NCBI GenBank assembly: GCA_029582155.1
Contig: CM055905.1
Location: 8,336,995-8,400,994, forward strand
Direction: 5' to 3'
Origin: Panopea generosa
Lineage: Eukaryota > Mollusca > Bivalvia > Adapedonta > Hiatellidae
DNA length: 64,000 nucleotides
Shown: piece after piece, positions 21,218 to 33,360 of the stretch
Numbering within the stretch: position 1 is the stretch's first letter
How the letters are laid out: every line of letters starts with the position of its first letter
The notes under the pieces: model-generated
What the model was told of the DNA's origin: nothing
The model's input: only the letters and a program-made list of their open reading frames with translations
Database searches by the model: none
Position numbers and translations under genes: made by a program

Positions 21218-22031
21218 CTACACGTTTTCACTTCTACTTAATTGCGAATTTGAGCTATTATTTTCAATGCTAGACGAGCTTGTTTGGTTCCCGTTTCTTT
21301 CCATTTTCTGTAACCTTGGAGAAGTGTTTACAGCCTTGTCCACGGAAACGACTCTTTCCATGAGTTCATGGTTGCTGACGTCGTAAGATACTTCGCTGCC
21401 ACTTTTTGAACGATGCCATCGATTTTCCGTGTAGTTCCTGCTCATGCTCATAGCATGGCTGTCCACGGCGCTGATTAAAAACAACTTATTGTTGCACGTG
21501 AAAGCAGCTTTAAAGCTCAAACGGAACGTCTTTGACATAAAGCAGTACATAATTGGATTTGTAGCTATAAACAGATGCGGTATTAATGGCGCTAATAGTT
21601 TTATATCGTAGAACACCTTGCTCTTCAATTGCTTGCCATAAGCTATGTATAACTCGACTAAGTGGACCGGTAACCAGCACACAGCGAAACATGCCGTGAC
21701 GATAATAACCACTTTTACAACTCTCCTGCGTGTCTGTAACGTTTGAACGGATTTTGCGTTTGTTCTACCGTGAGGGCGCATGCGCATTGAAAACCACAGT
21801 TTCTTTCCGATACGAAAATAGCAAACACCAAGGATGAGCTGCGGTATCACGTACAACAATAAGAACATTGACACAGAATACGCCTTGTGCTCCCAAGGTT
21901 CTTTCCAATAACTCACGCAGACGTCCTCGCCAAATACGTCAAGCTTCTTCGCGATTATGATGGATGGACTGCTGATGATGAACGAAAACCACCAAAATAT
22001 AACGATCATCACCACGGTTTTCTTAAGCGTC
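21218..22031 (-). CDS. Class A GPCR, last exon (TM4-TM7 and C-terminal tail)
   Basis: This exon encodes the second half of a plasma-membrane rhodopsin-like receptor that would couple ligand binding to G proteins. Starting after the acceptor TTTTGACAG (AG at 22033-22032), it shows TM4 (VVMIVIFWWFSFIISSPSII), an extracellular loop with the conserved Cys (DVCVSYW), TM5 with the P of YVIPQLI, a basic third loop, TM6 with CWLPVH, TM7 with the NPIMYCFMS signature (the NPxxY position) and helix 8. A serine-rich tail of about 70 residues follows, to TAG at 21218-21220. The reading frame is uninterrupted. The upstream exon at 27158-27275 ends with AG and this one begins with G, rebuilding an Arg codon in phase. 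Loop and TM6/TM7 style resemble neuropeptide receptors; the ligand cannot be read from the sequence. Confidence 0.92.
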
Positions 22032-23680
22032 CTGTCAAAAGAGAAATATAATAGCAATACAGGGTGTTACAATTCGAATAAATATGTATTTAATGTGTGT
22101 ACATTAAGAAATAGTAACTGTATTATGTTATTTTTAAAACGATAACAGTTTATCATTTTGATATATTTACACATATAAATGTATGACTATCTTTACGAGT
22201 ATTTTGTTTTGTTAAACTGGACGAGTTTTCTTTCTTCCGATACTTGCAACAATAAAGTTTTGACTTATAAGAAACCTCGTTTCCGAGGGTGATTTTTGGA
22301 TATTCAATCACCGATTAACATAGAAGTTCAGTGGGATCTTTATGGGCGCTGGGTATCACTTTCCCTAAATACGGGTCAATTGTTTTAAATCCATTCCGAA
22401 GGATTGCATGCTTTCACATCACCTTACCGAATAAAGCACTGTGGTGTTACTTTTGAAAAAAAACGGACGAAACCCCTACGGGTAGCACTGGGGTATCGGA
22501 GCAAGAACGAAACGCAAAAGAAATAGAGAATACTAGCTAGTTAGTTTCTTTCCCTAGCAATTTAACTGGCTGATGTAAATAAAATGCAACGAGGCGTGGC
22601 TCTTTCGATCTATTGTTGGGTCTTCGTGTCGAACATGATAAACGATCTAGGAAAGCTAACTATTGTAGGATTCTATATATCCTTCTGACCAACAATACAT
22701 AGCAGTTTTAGGTTTCAATCGTTGTAACTTGAACATTATTTTGAAGAAAACATCCATGTTTTCCTAATGAAAGTTAATTTTGCTACCTGCCGAATAAACT
22801 TAAATTTATCCAGTCATCCCTTTATTATATCAAATAATTGTTCGTAAGGTATAAGGTTATCATGTGTTGGAAACAAAAATAAATAAAAATGGATGTCATT
22901 TGCACGAAACGCGCCAATGTTTTGCCAATAACCTTTAGTGGATACATTCGGTGGAAATTAACCAATATTATTTAATTCCCTATTTAGAATTAGCATGTGA
23001 TTTTGAAATTCGTCTCATTGCGATGTCATGCTTATAACATCATAAAACTTCATACTCATCTAAATTAATGTTTGTTTTTGGGACTCAACATTGGATACGC
23101 CACAAATGCTATTCGCATGAGGGAAATAATTGTTGATCAATGCAAAATCTTGTATTTGGAAATAGGTTCTTGATAATTTGATTAGCATGCATGCACTTAC
23201 TACACGCCAAGTTGGCGGTATCTCTTGACAGTGCGCGGTTTAGTTTGGAAAAAAAGAGAAGAAAATTTAGGCTTTATTAGGTTATAGAACATTAAAATGA
23301 CAGATTCGGTGCTGTGATTGTTTTGATTTTAAATTAACAGTCAGTTTCCAGCATGTCACTGTTCTGTTTTAAGACTATTGTTTAAAAACATATTCCATTA
23401 TGTAAACCTAATTCATTTTATTTAAAATTTCGAATGTATAATGTGTAGTGTTCTAAACTTTCACCTTGAATAAACCACACAAGCCCCGCCCTTGAGTGTG
23501 ACAAGTATTAGTTTAGTTAAAGACAAATGTATGTTTAAGTTTTTTTAGAATACCTCGCCGCACATACAAATATGAACTTTTGTTTAGAAAATCACCACAA
23601 ATGATATCTAAAATAAAAAATAACTGATGTTTTTTTCATCCATCTATATTTTATTGAGGTGTTTCTCGCCTGCTATTTTA

Positions 23681-23768
23681 CAGGCCAACCTTTCTTAAGA
23701 CCCAGTCATGGGAAGGAACAAAGAGGGTCTTTAAAGACAGGTTGTTACTTTCCGGTTTGACTGTATAT
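23681..23768. mobile_element. MITE-like element, second copy of the 15846 type
   Basis: CAGGCCAACCTTTCTTAAG, CCAGTCATGGGA, GGGTCTTTAAAGACAGG and terminal CCGGTTTGACTGTA match the element at 15846-16006 but with a shorter interior. Confidence 0.55.
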
Positions 23769-24079
23769 TGAACTATGTATAATTATGAATAAGTGTCATA
23801 AATATATTCACCTTGAATTGACAACTTTGCCCCCACCACCCGATGCCCAAATTATATTTTATGCAAAGCAAGACACCATGTTTTTTTCTTGCCCTAATAA
23901 GTGTAATCATCGAAATGAATATTGCCCATGAGAAAATACATTTGTAAGCAAGTCCTCGAGTGTATCGTTAAATCTGTCCGCTAACATTTCATTATTGTGT
24001 CTAACCGCACATCATTAAACCGGGACATACATCATTAAATCATTACGTTCAAACATTATATATTTATCAAATTTTTGAG

Positions 24080-24285
24080 TGGGGTTAATCGCCATTTTCG
24101 ACACATTTCAGGTTATATGTGGCATAATCAGTTTTATAGGATGTATCTGAGTAGAACCACCGTCTTTCTTAAAAACGTTCTCAAATAAAGTTTTGGGAGC
24201 GAGCGGGACTCGAGTCTACGACCGAGAAGTAAATGATCTTGAGACGGCGCCTTAGACCACTCGGCCACCTATTGGTGATAAAACA
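24080..24285 (-). mobile_element. SINE family A (tRNA-Leu-derived), best head
   Basis: On the minus strand from 24283 the head reads GTGGCCGAGTGGTCTAAGGC, then GCCGTCTCAAGATC and a B-box GACTCGAGTCCC. This is the A-box, anticodon arm and B-box arrangement of tRNA-Leu with a long variable arm. The body (GTACCACCG-like block, GAGTAGAACCACC on plus) and the 3' end ACACATTTCAGG match copies at 5945 and 37065. Confidence 0.75.
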
Positions 24286-24299
24286 AATATCTTCTATAT

Positions 24300-24460
24300 C
24301 GCTTAGTTAATATCAAGATATCTTAACTCCATTGGGAAGTAAGCTTAGAGCTAATATTAAACACTCCCGTGTCCGTTTCCTAGGTAGAACCAGTACTGAG
24401 TTGTAATCGGATTGCCCACGACCTCTGGCGGTAACGGCAAACACTTTATGCACTGCACTG
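24300..24460 (-). mobile_element. SINE family C, minus orientation
   Basis: Carries GTCCGTTTCCTAGGTAGAACC, shortened here to TTTCCTAGGTAGAACC, then CAGTACTGAGT and ACGACCTCTGGCGGTAACGG, in the same order as 39630-39815. It abuts the family A SINE head. Confidence 0.5.
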
Positions 24461-24954
24461 CCGGTTAATATGTCATGTTCTTATTATGATAATGTATTGT
24501 TATATTACAATGACTGAGCCCACTGTGTCTCTTGTTGGACTTAATATTCTCAAAAAATCAATTAATTCTACTTATGTTTACCCTTTCTAATGGCGCTCAA
24601 ATAAATGATAGTTTCACTGTATAATATAAACTTTATATTAAGAATGACTGTAATGCAAGTGGTGCGATTTTGTCCAGATATTTTTCTTGATAATTACTTA
24701 TATTATGTTTTCTCGATTTACCAGACGTATGTTCGCTTTTATTAAGTTTATATTCTATTATACTTTTAGACAATCCTTTTTTCTCTACTTCACTCTAACA
24801 AATTAAAAAGCATAACAATTGCCAGAAAAGTCGATCAAAGAGACGAGAGAATACCGGTTTTAGTAGTTCTTCCGTACTTTACCCATTTTATTCACTGATA
24901 CTATGATTAATTTTAAGTAAACATAGCTGATAACTGACGAATTGAGTTACGAAC

Positions 24955-25222
24955 TTTTTATTAAATATATAGTCATTATCATGCTATTGAGGGCTAACAG
25001 ACAATCAGCTAATTTAACCACCTTTTCCTGTGATCCTGGCAGGTAAACCAATACTCGAGCACACCCATCTGCGCAAGGACTAATAACTTTCTAAGTTGAA
25101 TCAGCGGCGAGAGACGAATGACAATAAGACGTGGTGTCGTATATCATTTATCACGGAGATGGTGGGGATTCGAACTCACGATCCCTGGAGTGATAGTTAA
25201 ATGGGCTACCGATTAACAGGAC
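24955..25222 (-). mobile_element. SINE family B, near full length
   Basis: The left end (SINE 3') ATGCTATTGAGGGCTAACAG is followed by a CTGCGCAAGGACTAATAAC block, TGAATCAGCGGCGAGAGACG, and a head with GGGGATTCGAACTC (complement of a perfect B-box GAGTTCGAATCC) and GGGCTACCGATTAACAGG-like A-box complement. The same layout occurs at 41600, 57425, 57935 and 62565. Confidence 0.75.
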
Positions 25223-25611
25223 CCGTGAAGACACGAAAGAGTAAATAACATGTACACATTGTATCAAGAATATTCTTCAAACAGTTTAGATAATTTTGCT
25301 CCTTAACGACAAAACTCTTGAAGACCTCAATCGGAAACTATTTTTTATAATTCTATTGGAAGCCCATATAACTATTAATCTGTGACAATTACTCAAAACG
25401 TCTTTCTACGGCCACGACCATAACGGACCATGTGGGAAAAGTACCAGTTATTTGCTTTAAACATTGTTTTATCACATGTCGTGTAAAGAATATATTCCTC
25501 AATATACTAAATAAAAAAGAAGGAAACTTGTGACTTAAAACTTGCATAAATAAGGTATGTCTGATTAACCGCCTAGCGACGATTAGGTCATGAGTTCTTT
25601 CAAGTATGAAT

Positions 25612-25870
25612 GACATTGGGTACTGTTTGATGAAGCTATAACAGTTTCAAAATGCGTAGTGATACACTGCAATAAATGAACAGAATGGAGGGGTGTCGTT
25701 AAAACATCAAAATTATGAAAAACAATCTGGTCAATTCTGTAGTTTTCTACATATTTGGGCGGAGGCCGATCTATGGAAAAAAGTCACTTTTTTAACGATC
25801 GGTAATGTGTTCCGTGTTCCAAAAGCGCATTTCTCGAGATGTAAAATGGTGCAAAATCAATTGTTGTGTA
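25612..25870 (+). repeat. Dispersed repeat R2, copy 2
   Basis: GGTACTGTTTGATGAAGC, ATAACAGTTT, ATCTATGGAAAAAAGTCAC and GTGTTCCGTGTTCCAAAAGC match 5155-5345 in the same orientation. The frame that is open at 5128-5382 is interrupted here. Confidence 0.5.
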
Positions 25871-26220
25871 AGATGATTATGTGTGTTGAATATTGTTAAT
25901 TAAATGGAAAGCAAATTTTATCAAACCATTCATTTGTCATAAGTATACATTGTAGCCTCAATGTTTTTGTAAATTGCATTGTTCTTTAAATAACAAATAA
26001 CGCTTCCATATTTATTTTAAGCTTGAAAGCAATCATTATCAATCTATTTATTTGTCATAAGCAGATCGCCTGCTCCAAGCATCCTATTTATGAAGTTTAT
26101 TCACAATGACATCGTCCTTGGGATTTGCATTTCCGACAAAGCTGTTGTTAAATATAGACAATTGTCCAATTAACTAATTTTTGAACAAGTTTTCTCGTCA
26201 TTCCTTATATGTCTTGTGCA

Positions 26221-26640
26221 CAGTGGCAATATACATACTTGATTGTACACAACACAAATATGTCTTTGTGCATAACAGTATCATAACACTTATTTAAGTG
26301 CACAGTGGCAATATACATACTTGATTGTACACAACACATATATGTCTTTGTGCATAACAGTATCATAACACTTATTTAAGTGCACAGTGGCAATATACAT
26401 ACTTGATTGTACACAACACTTATATGTCTTTGTGCATAACAGTATTATAACAAATATTTAAGTGCACAGTGGCAACATACATACTAGTATCTGTACATAT
26501 CTGCAGTATTATCACACATATAAAAGTCCATTATTCTAGCAGACATACTTGATTGTGCCTAACGCATAAATGTCTGTATACACTATTATCATAACACTTA
26601 TACATTTTTTATAGCATACTAGTATTTATTAGTGTACGAG
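26221..26640. repeat. 82-bp tandem repeat, about 3 exact plus diverged copies
   Basis: CAGTGGCAATATACATACTT starts units at 26221, 26303, 26385 and 26467, each exactly 82 bp apart. Each includes GTCTTTGTGCATAACAGTAT and ACTTATTTAAGTGCA. From 26490 the units decay. Confidence 0.9.
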
Positions 26641-26791
26641 TTAAACGAATATATGATTGTATATAACGGTACACTCACGCAGATATACTGAGGACATATT
26701 ATGCATAATAACATTGTACGTTTACTTCTTCCCCAAATTGCATGCGCTGATTACGCTCGCCATGTTAATGTTTAATTAATATTGAGCTATA

Positions 26792-27090
26792 CCCCTTCGT
26801 GGTCTAGTGGTAGAGCGTCTGCCTCGTATATGGAAGGTCGTAAGTAGGACCGCCGGCCTGGTTATGCCAAAGACTTAAAAAATGATACTAGACATTTCTT
26901 GCTTTGCGCATAGCATTTAGAGGATAGGTCTGGTCTGCTCAGTTTCAGTACAATGCGACTGTCGAGGGAGGGTATCATAACATGTGTATGCGGGATGGTA
27001 CTCTAGTGTGGCAGTGCTCAGAATACTGTCTCAAGTAGACACTGTCGCGATATCACTGGCAACTAAACGGCAAACACCGTATTGAGATGT
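26792..27090 (+). mobile_element. SINE family V, tRNA-headed
   Basis: The head CTTCGTGGTCTAGTGGTAGA (A-box), then GCGTCTGCCTCG and a degenerate B-box GGTCGTAAGTAGGACC, is followed by a body AGCATTTAGAGGATAGG, TTTCAGTACAATGCG, GTGGCAGTGCTCAGAATAC, TGTCTCAAGTAGACAC and TCGCGATATCACTGG. The body matches 3300-3705. It ends about 70 bp before the GPCR TM3 exon's donor. Confidence 0.7.
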
Positions 27091-27157
27091 AACTTATTTA
27101 TAGTTATAATATCGTAGAACAAAATTTTGTGTAGGTAATATATTAATTTTGTGTTAC

Positions 27158-27275
27158 CTGTGCTGGCGTGAAGATACTGGGTAGAGTATGGCATAATGAC
27201 GATCAAGGCCAACTGCAGTCAGGGACAGGACACTCACTGCCATGGTAACGCCCATCAGGTAGTGAATAAATTTAC
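27158..27275 (-). CDS. Class A GPCR, internal exon (TM3 and second intracellular loop)
   Basis: An acceptor TTTTATTTTGCAG (AG at 27277-27276) opens a 118-bp exon in phase 1; the donor is CAG|GTAACA, leaving AG as the first two bases of an Arg codon. The exon encodes TM3 (HYLMGVTMAVSVLSLTAVGL) and DRHYAILYPV, the D-R-Y position being D-R-H here. Joining to 22031 gives SRQHR then TLKKTVV in frame. The preceding exon(s), with N-terminus, TM1 and TM2, must lie to the right; I scanned to the window end without a convincing candidate. Confidence 0.9.
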
Positions 27276-28447
27276 CTGCAAAATAAAACATAATCTTTAA
27301 AATATATATTATTTGCAAGCAGACTTGCACATGCGTGATCTTCATGATATGACGTCAGTACTGTTGAAGGGATTATATCAGGATAAAAAACGCTATTAAT
27401 ATCTGAAAAATAAAATTATTTTTAATATAGATAAAAAGCATCTCATTATCATTTAGAAAATAAAATCCAAATGGTTTGGTGTGCCAAATCCATTAAAACG
27501 TGACAGTTTCGTTATTTATATTGGAGTGCAAAACATGAAACGAAGTCCCCATTCTAAAAATAGACAACACTTAAATACCTTCACATTGTCATTTGGTCTC
27601 TTTTTAAGTTGAAACAAGTTTTACTACGTGTAAACATATATAACGGATTAAAAGGAAATCACGTGACTCAATTAATACGTCAGGATACATGTTTCAATTC
27701 ATTAAAACCTATTTTAGTATAACCTGGGGGCGTTGCCTGAGTTTAGCAATCCATTTTCAATATATTGTTTTTGCACGTTTAAATAGATATTCTTTTGAAA
27801 AAACGGATTGAGTGAGTACATGTAAGCCTGGTATACTGGAAAAATGTTTAAGCTATTTGTACAAATTTGAAAATCCTGATATAATACCTGTAGTGTCCTC
27901 ATAGATTGAAATCGTAAGTTTGGATTATTATGATGTTCCATGTTGAACAATAATTCATTAGTCGATAAAGGAAAAGCTGCAATGTTGACATATACAAGCA
28001 AACTACTGGCGTCACAATATTTTAGAATATATGAGTAAGCAAAAATCAAATTTAGATTTTCGATGAGCTTGCGGATAAAAACTAATCATAATAACAATAT
28101 AATCTTTACTTATTCAAATAATTACTGCTCCCTATATTACTTCATCCCAGAACAGCCGACCGGTCGTCTAATATAACGAGTGCCATGACTTGAAGGAATT
28201 AGAACTATTAATAAATATCCATAAATTACAGAATACACGCACGTCTGATGCTGTGAAGGTAATTAAAATCAGACAAACGGATGCCTGGAAAGCAAAGAAC
28301 CCAAATAAAAACAGAAATATCTGAAATTGAGATGTTACAAAACTTGCAACGTTTCTCACGCATCCTCAAATGGTTTTCTGTTTTAGTTTATTCTGATTAA
28401 TTTTAGTTCGATTGCAAAGAAAGTTTAAAGAGGCCTCAACTATATAA
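27276..28447. other. Upstream of the GPCR TM3 exon, no gene seen
   Basis: AT-rich, probably the next GPCR intron. Minus-strand frames at 27714-28049 and 28168-28359 lack receptor motifs or splice support. Confidence 0.45.
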
Positions 28448-28670
28448 GACACTAAAAGGGGGTCCCTGTTCCCAGGATCTCTTAAAGGCAAATGTTCCCC
28501 AGAACTCCAAAATTGTTTGACGTAGATCCCCAAAATTATTTCCCCCAAATCTGTACAATTAGACCTTTGATCCCTTGGATCCCTGAAAGTAATGGCCTAA
28601 TGTTCCCCAGATCTCTAAAAATAATTGGCAGTGTTCCCTAGATCTCCAAAACCCCTAGGAGGGCCTCCTA
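28448..28670. repeat. Degenerate C-rich minisatellite
   Basis: GTTCCCAGGATCTC, GTTCCCCAGAACTCC, GTTCCCCAGATCTC and GTTCCCTAGATCTCC recur with variable spacers, and GATCCC motifs lie between. It is a decayed array of roughly 30-bp units. Confidence 0.65.
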
Positions 28671-29339
28671 TATCGCCGATATTTTTTCGATCTTAGCAGT
28701 ATTTGCATATTTGTATCAGACATCATATATCTTGGACATTATATTCAATAACTTATCTTGTATTTTGTCGACTAAATACTAAATCGCACCCCGCGATAAA
28801 GTTATTCAATTATGCTAAAACATTGACGAATAAAACGAAAAATGCCGACCAGTGTATTAACAAATTTATCATTATTAAAATAAACTACACGGACCAAATT
28901 AACCATTATCTTCGAATGGGACATTCCTGTTAGTGATTCAATAATCTTTCCGTCAGTTACTGAAAATAAAGTTATAGGTGAAGCATCTTTACAGCTCAAC
29001 AGCGCTCGAGTCAGTTTCATGTGGAAGTATAGAACATATATCTCCATCAAGCATACAATGTTAACATTGTAGTGATTTTAGCTAGTATATGATCCAAATA
29101 TTGTATATGTAAAAAAATGTAAAATTTATATTATTGATTTTGAATGTGTTATTCAAACGGTCTCATTGAATATATGATTTATACTGTATTATTACTATAT
29201 AAAACTTAATGAGTTTACCATCTTTGAATAAAAACATAATTATTAATATTCATGTATATTAATGGATTAAACCTGTACTTAGTGTTGTTTTTTTTTGAGA
29301 GACGTCAGCTGGAAATGGGAATGATAATAAATATATTTA
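28671..29339. other. AT-rich stretch, no gene seen
   Basis: No supported feature. Confidence 0.45.
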
Positions 29340-29500
29340 CCTCCCACCACTTAGTTAGCTGGACCGAGCCTAGGATCGGTCTTAAAATTAATGTGAGAAA
29401 GTATGCCAGTTACCTGCGGAAGGACAGTTGTTCTACTCATGTTCATTACGGTTGTCTACCAGCAATAATCTTAATGACGTTACATCAAAGTAAATAAACT
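29340..29500 (+). mobile_element. SINE family A, plus orientation, diverged
   Basis: ATGCCAGTTACCTGCGGAAG, GGACAGTTGTTCTACTCATG and TTCATTACGGTTGTCTACC follow the family A order in reverse complement to 37065-37290. The head region (CTTAGTTAGCTGGACC...GATCGGTC) is only weakly tRNA-like. Confidence 0.5.
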
Positions 29501-30236
29501 GATACTCCAAATCAGCTAACTAAGCGCTGAGAGATAGACATATTTATGGCTTCGGAAGACCGTTACGTGATTTTGCAATGAAGTTGATATTGAAATATGT
29601 TTGGAATTGTTACTTAAAAATCATCCTGTATTTATTGTTATATTGTCTCATAAATACTGCCTAAACATTGCGGTTTCACTTCGCACATTGTTTCTTTGTG
29701 TACGCATACCGTATATTTTTTATTTTCAAAACTAGCAGATAATGGTTAATATACCAGTGATTTGAACATTAGGAGCGACTAATTTTCTGGTATATAGACT
29801 AAGTTTTGCAGCAGATATCATGTACATTATTTTATATAGAAAATGATTCAACTTATATAGCGAGACAATTGTCGCGTCAATCAGTTAATTGCTTTACAAA
29901 TGTATACTAAATGTATTCATTAGATTTGACAATAAAAAAGAAGCGTTTACGTTTTGCATCGAAAAACCATTATAAGTCGGGAGCAGCAATACATAAAAAA
30001 AGAAGCGAAAATACCACCCGTGAATTATTATTAACACCTTGTAAAAGGTTTGGCATGGAAATTGTTGGAACTAAACGTTTCGAAGACAAAAAAAATATAG
30101 CATTTCATTAGAGCCGAGTTATTTAAGCAGTGTCTTCCATTTACTTAATTTATAGAACTGTCAATGAAAAAATAGTGTTTATCCTTGTTTATATAGCTTA
30201 GCTGGTACTATTAGGAAATGTATAGCTGACATTTCT

Positions 30237-30240
<4 letters not shown>
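29501..30240. other. AT-rich stretch, no gene seen
   Basis: A plus-strand 66-codon frame (29911-30111) is Lys/Arg-rich but has no recognised domain or splice signals. Confidence 0.4.

Positions 30241-30241
<1 letters not shown>

Positions 30242-30281
<40 letters not shown>
30242..30281. repeat. (AG)n microsatellite
   Basis: Twenty AG units. Confidence 0.95.
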
Positions 30282-30283
<2 letters not shown>

Positions 30284-31619
30284 AATTTCCGTCACGTTAG
30301 TATTTATGAATGTACGCATGATTTTCCTCATCAATTTTATTGACGTATGTTCACATTTAGCCAGTCATCATCTTGTTCTTTTTTTTATCGAAGAATGGCG
30401 TTTTTTTCTATCTTTGACTTTTCCCTTAGGAAATGTTATGTTTTCAGATGCAGTTTTGTTACTTTTTGTGCCATTTAAATGCCACATCTCCAGTTGGCTG
30501 TACATGCACCATTTAATTTTATTTTAAATCTCTACTTTTTAACTTTACCGCATCAATCAATTATTCACGTAACCCGTTTATAATAATTAGATCGGAGACC
30601 AAAAGAAGAGGCTTTCAAACTATCTTTACTTCGAAAAACAATTACAGCTCTGAGCAATGATTAATAAAACATAACAAAAAATACTCTCCGTGAGTAATGA
30701 GGAATCGAGAAAAAGGTTTTGACAGGAAAATTGCTAGAATTAAAAGTGTCGAATACAAAGAACGTTGAATTAACCGTCGAGTTATTTAAACAATATCTCC
30801 CAATTATGTAACTGATAGCAACTTCAGAGCAATATCGCGAATTGATCCGCACGCAATAATTGCATCAATTCCTCTCAATTTTTCTCTACTAGTTGGAAAC
30901 GTTAATGTACCATTAGACACTTTATCAGTAACATTTTAACAACTGCTTTTAACAGCAAAAACGAATGCTAAAGAGAAAGCTTGACAAAGCGTCATTGAAT
31001 TATTTTCAGCGTCGAGACATTTTTTCAGTTTGTATTTAATAATCTAAATGAACTTTATGAAAAAAACTAACTGTAAAAGCGTTATAATTTTTTACGATTA
31101 ACAAAAAAATGCAATATTTATCTGAAGTTTGTACTAGCCCTTAATTCACAAAAATGTGTAAATTTTAGGCAATATTGGAACAAACAAACGCAAACATTGT
31201 TTTCACTTTGAAAACAAATAAAAACCTTATGCAAAACCGTGTTTGCGTAGCAAGTCTGCATTTTGCCGGGTTGTCAATGCATCTATTCCCATCATGTTTC
31301 ATATTTTTCATGTTTTATATTAATGGTCTGTACTCAAGTCAGTTATACTTATAAGGGCCGTATGCAAATACATACAATTTAAGCAACTTAGTCTAACTGG
31401 TATCTCGCGAAAAGTGGATTTGTCTACAAAGCAGCAGTTAATATTATTACTCGTGTGTATATATAGGTCGGTGCGACTGCCTCTCCGCGTGTGCATGTGT
31501 CCGACAATAAAACTGGCGCTTAATTTCAGGATTAAAGCTGACACTAATGCATCTCAGTTTAAAATCGTGAAGTATATTTATCCAAAATTGTGAAAAAAGA
31601 TTTACAAACACTTCCATTG
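30282..31619. other. Non-coding stretch
   Basis: No supported gene; short open frames only. Confidence 0.45.
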
Positions 31620-31705
31620 TACTAGGCTTGTTTTAGGCGAGTGGTAAGGTTAACTGATCGTTTGTTTGCCCACGATGGCATAAACATGGCGCTAAATATG
31701 TAATC
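31620..31705 (+). mobile_element. SINE family B, 3' tail fragment
   Basis: GAGTGGTAAGGTTAACTGATC, given here as GTGGTAAGGTTAACTGATC, then GTTTGTTTGCCCACGATGGC and ATAAACATGGCG, parallel to 2100-2155 and to the reverse complement of the 57425 copy end. Confidence 0.55.
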
Positions 31706-31845
31706 AACCAATTAGGCTTGTTTTCGTAGCACGTATACATAAGTATTTTGATTTTAAGTATTTTACTATACAACCATTTATTATCCCTGTGAAATAGTGT
31801 GAAGGAGGTGCTTTATTGCACACGCGAAATAGAATAAAATTTCTT

Positions 31846-31935
31846 TTGAGCGCGTAGTCCCGTGGTAGACCATCGGACTCATTGATCGGTTGGTTGACGA
31901 TTTGATCCTCTGCTAAGGCTATGTGTAGTGTTTTT
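31846..31935 (+). mobile_element. tRNA-like SINE head
   Basis: GCGCGTAGTCCCGTGGTAGA (A-box), CCATCGGACTCATTGATCGG, then GTTGACGATTTGATCC (B-box-like). The acceptor stem does not pair, so a functional tRNA is unlikely. A minus-strand 145-codon frame (31704-32141) crosses this element and is therefore not credited as a gene. Confidence 0.4.
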
Positions 31936-33360
31936 GGGACAAAACATTTCATCCGTATATTCTTAGTACTTACCAGGAAAGAATTGAGCATGATTTGGCT
32001 AAATGGTAAAAACTTATTTAACAATAGATATAAAAATAAAAATAAACATTTTAAAACATTTCTTTCCCTGAAATAGAAGTATATAATTTTACATGATATA
32101 CTACTTACACACAAGAAATATCCATGCTGATGAATAAACATAATTAATACATGTAACAGAGTAAGAAAATAATATTTTCAAGGAGATCATATGCTACAGG
32201 CAAAGCGCTCGGTTTTTTAAACTTATGTGAGAAAAATCGCCATTTATTGCGAAAGTACAATAGTTCTTGAAAGATTTGTTCTGAGGTATTCCTAAACTTG
32301 GCATGCCAACTAGAACCGGTAATGTGTCGGAAATGGATTCAAACTTTATAAAAAATATTTCGGATTTGTATGAGTATTTAGTTATTATATTGATATATGC
32401 AGACCATTTAATGCGCGTTCTCTTACGAACCCATTTCAAAATGTCAGTTAGAATTTTGTGAATACATCTGCATTCGCTTGGTGAACTCAGCAACTGACTG
32501 TGTATAAAACAGTACTTCTCTGTCGATGAGCGCAAACTTTGTTTAAAGATTTGAATTACGGACAGTTATTACTTAGGTAAACAATCTTGTTTCATCTATG
32601 CTCAGGTGTTTTTGTCATTATTTAAAACAGGTATTAGGAATCACGTCTTCTTAAAAAACCCGTATTTTTCTTAGTTCAGAACAAATACAGAAAGGTATAT
32701 ATGTACTTGAACCTTTATTTTCAACTCAAATGATCAGACCAACTTGTGTTACAATATTATATATTAAGTAATGATGACGGCAACAACTCAGAGTCGTTAT
32801 TACGAAATGATGAAGTAAGCGGTGCTGTTATATTTTATAATAGTATAATGTAAACAGTGCCCCAGATAAGCACTATTTGGGGGTATTTAAGCAATTTCCG
32901 AATAAAGCATTGGAATTTAAATAAAGGGGTAAAATAAGCATTGGTAATTCTCAATTTCAGCGTTGATTAGATGGCAATTTCATAAGTATGTTAATTTTTA
33001 CCTTTAACATTTTGAAAATAAGCATTGCATGCAAATCTAAGGGTTAAAATATTCATTTGAAGAACAGCTTTTCTGGAGACGAATTTATTTCAGTTTGCTG
33101 ACCGACAAATATATATACCAAATATATGTTAACTCTTCATCTCGATAATTACAGGCCAAGTGGAATTTCCGCAAAACAGTACATAACAATTCGGTCAAAC
33201 GTAAGTATCACTTTGCGAAGACGTCCCTAAATTGCTCCATTATTTGCGAATCTTAGTTGACAATAACCTTAAGAGCAGCCCTGTATTTATTATTGCACCA
33301 GAGACACGTCTGTTCCTTATTTGGGTAAACAAAAAGTGCATGTATACTAGCGAAAAGACA
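31936..33360. other. Non-coding stretch
   Basis: AT-rich; a 113-codon minus frame (32194-32535) has no recognised domain. Confidence 0.4.

Larger units (their letters stand above)
22032..27157 (-). other. GPCR intron, 5.1 kb, repeat-rich
   Basis: Bounded by donor CAG|GTAACA (from 27157) and acceptor GACAG (to 22032). It contains a MITE (23681), SINEs A, C, B and V, repeat R2 and an 82-bp tandem array. 22060-23680 holds nothing recognisable. SINEs A, B and C here lie in the gene's own orientation; SINE V is opposite. Confidence 0.85.

Noticed and set aside
24210..24285. Functional tRNA-Leu gene on the minus strand
   Set aside because: Acceptor stem does not pair and the sequence continues into a SINE body shared with other copies.
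28168..28359. Hydrophobic minus-strand frame upstream of the GPCR TM3 exon, considered as TM1/TM2
   Set aside because: Lacks the N and LxxxD signatures of TM1/TM2 and has no splice site in the needed phase.
31704..32141. 145-codon minus-strand frame
   Set aside because: Crosses a tRNA-like SINE head; composition and motifs not protein-like.
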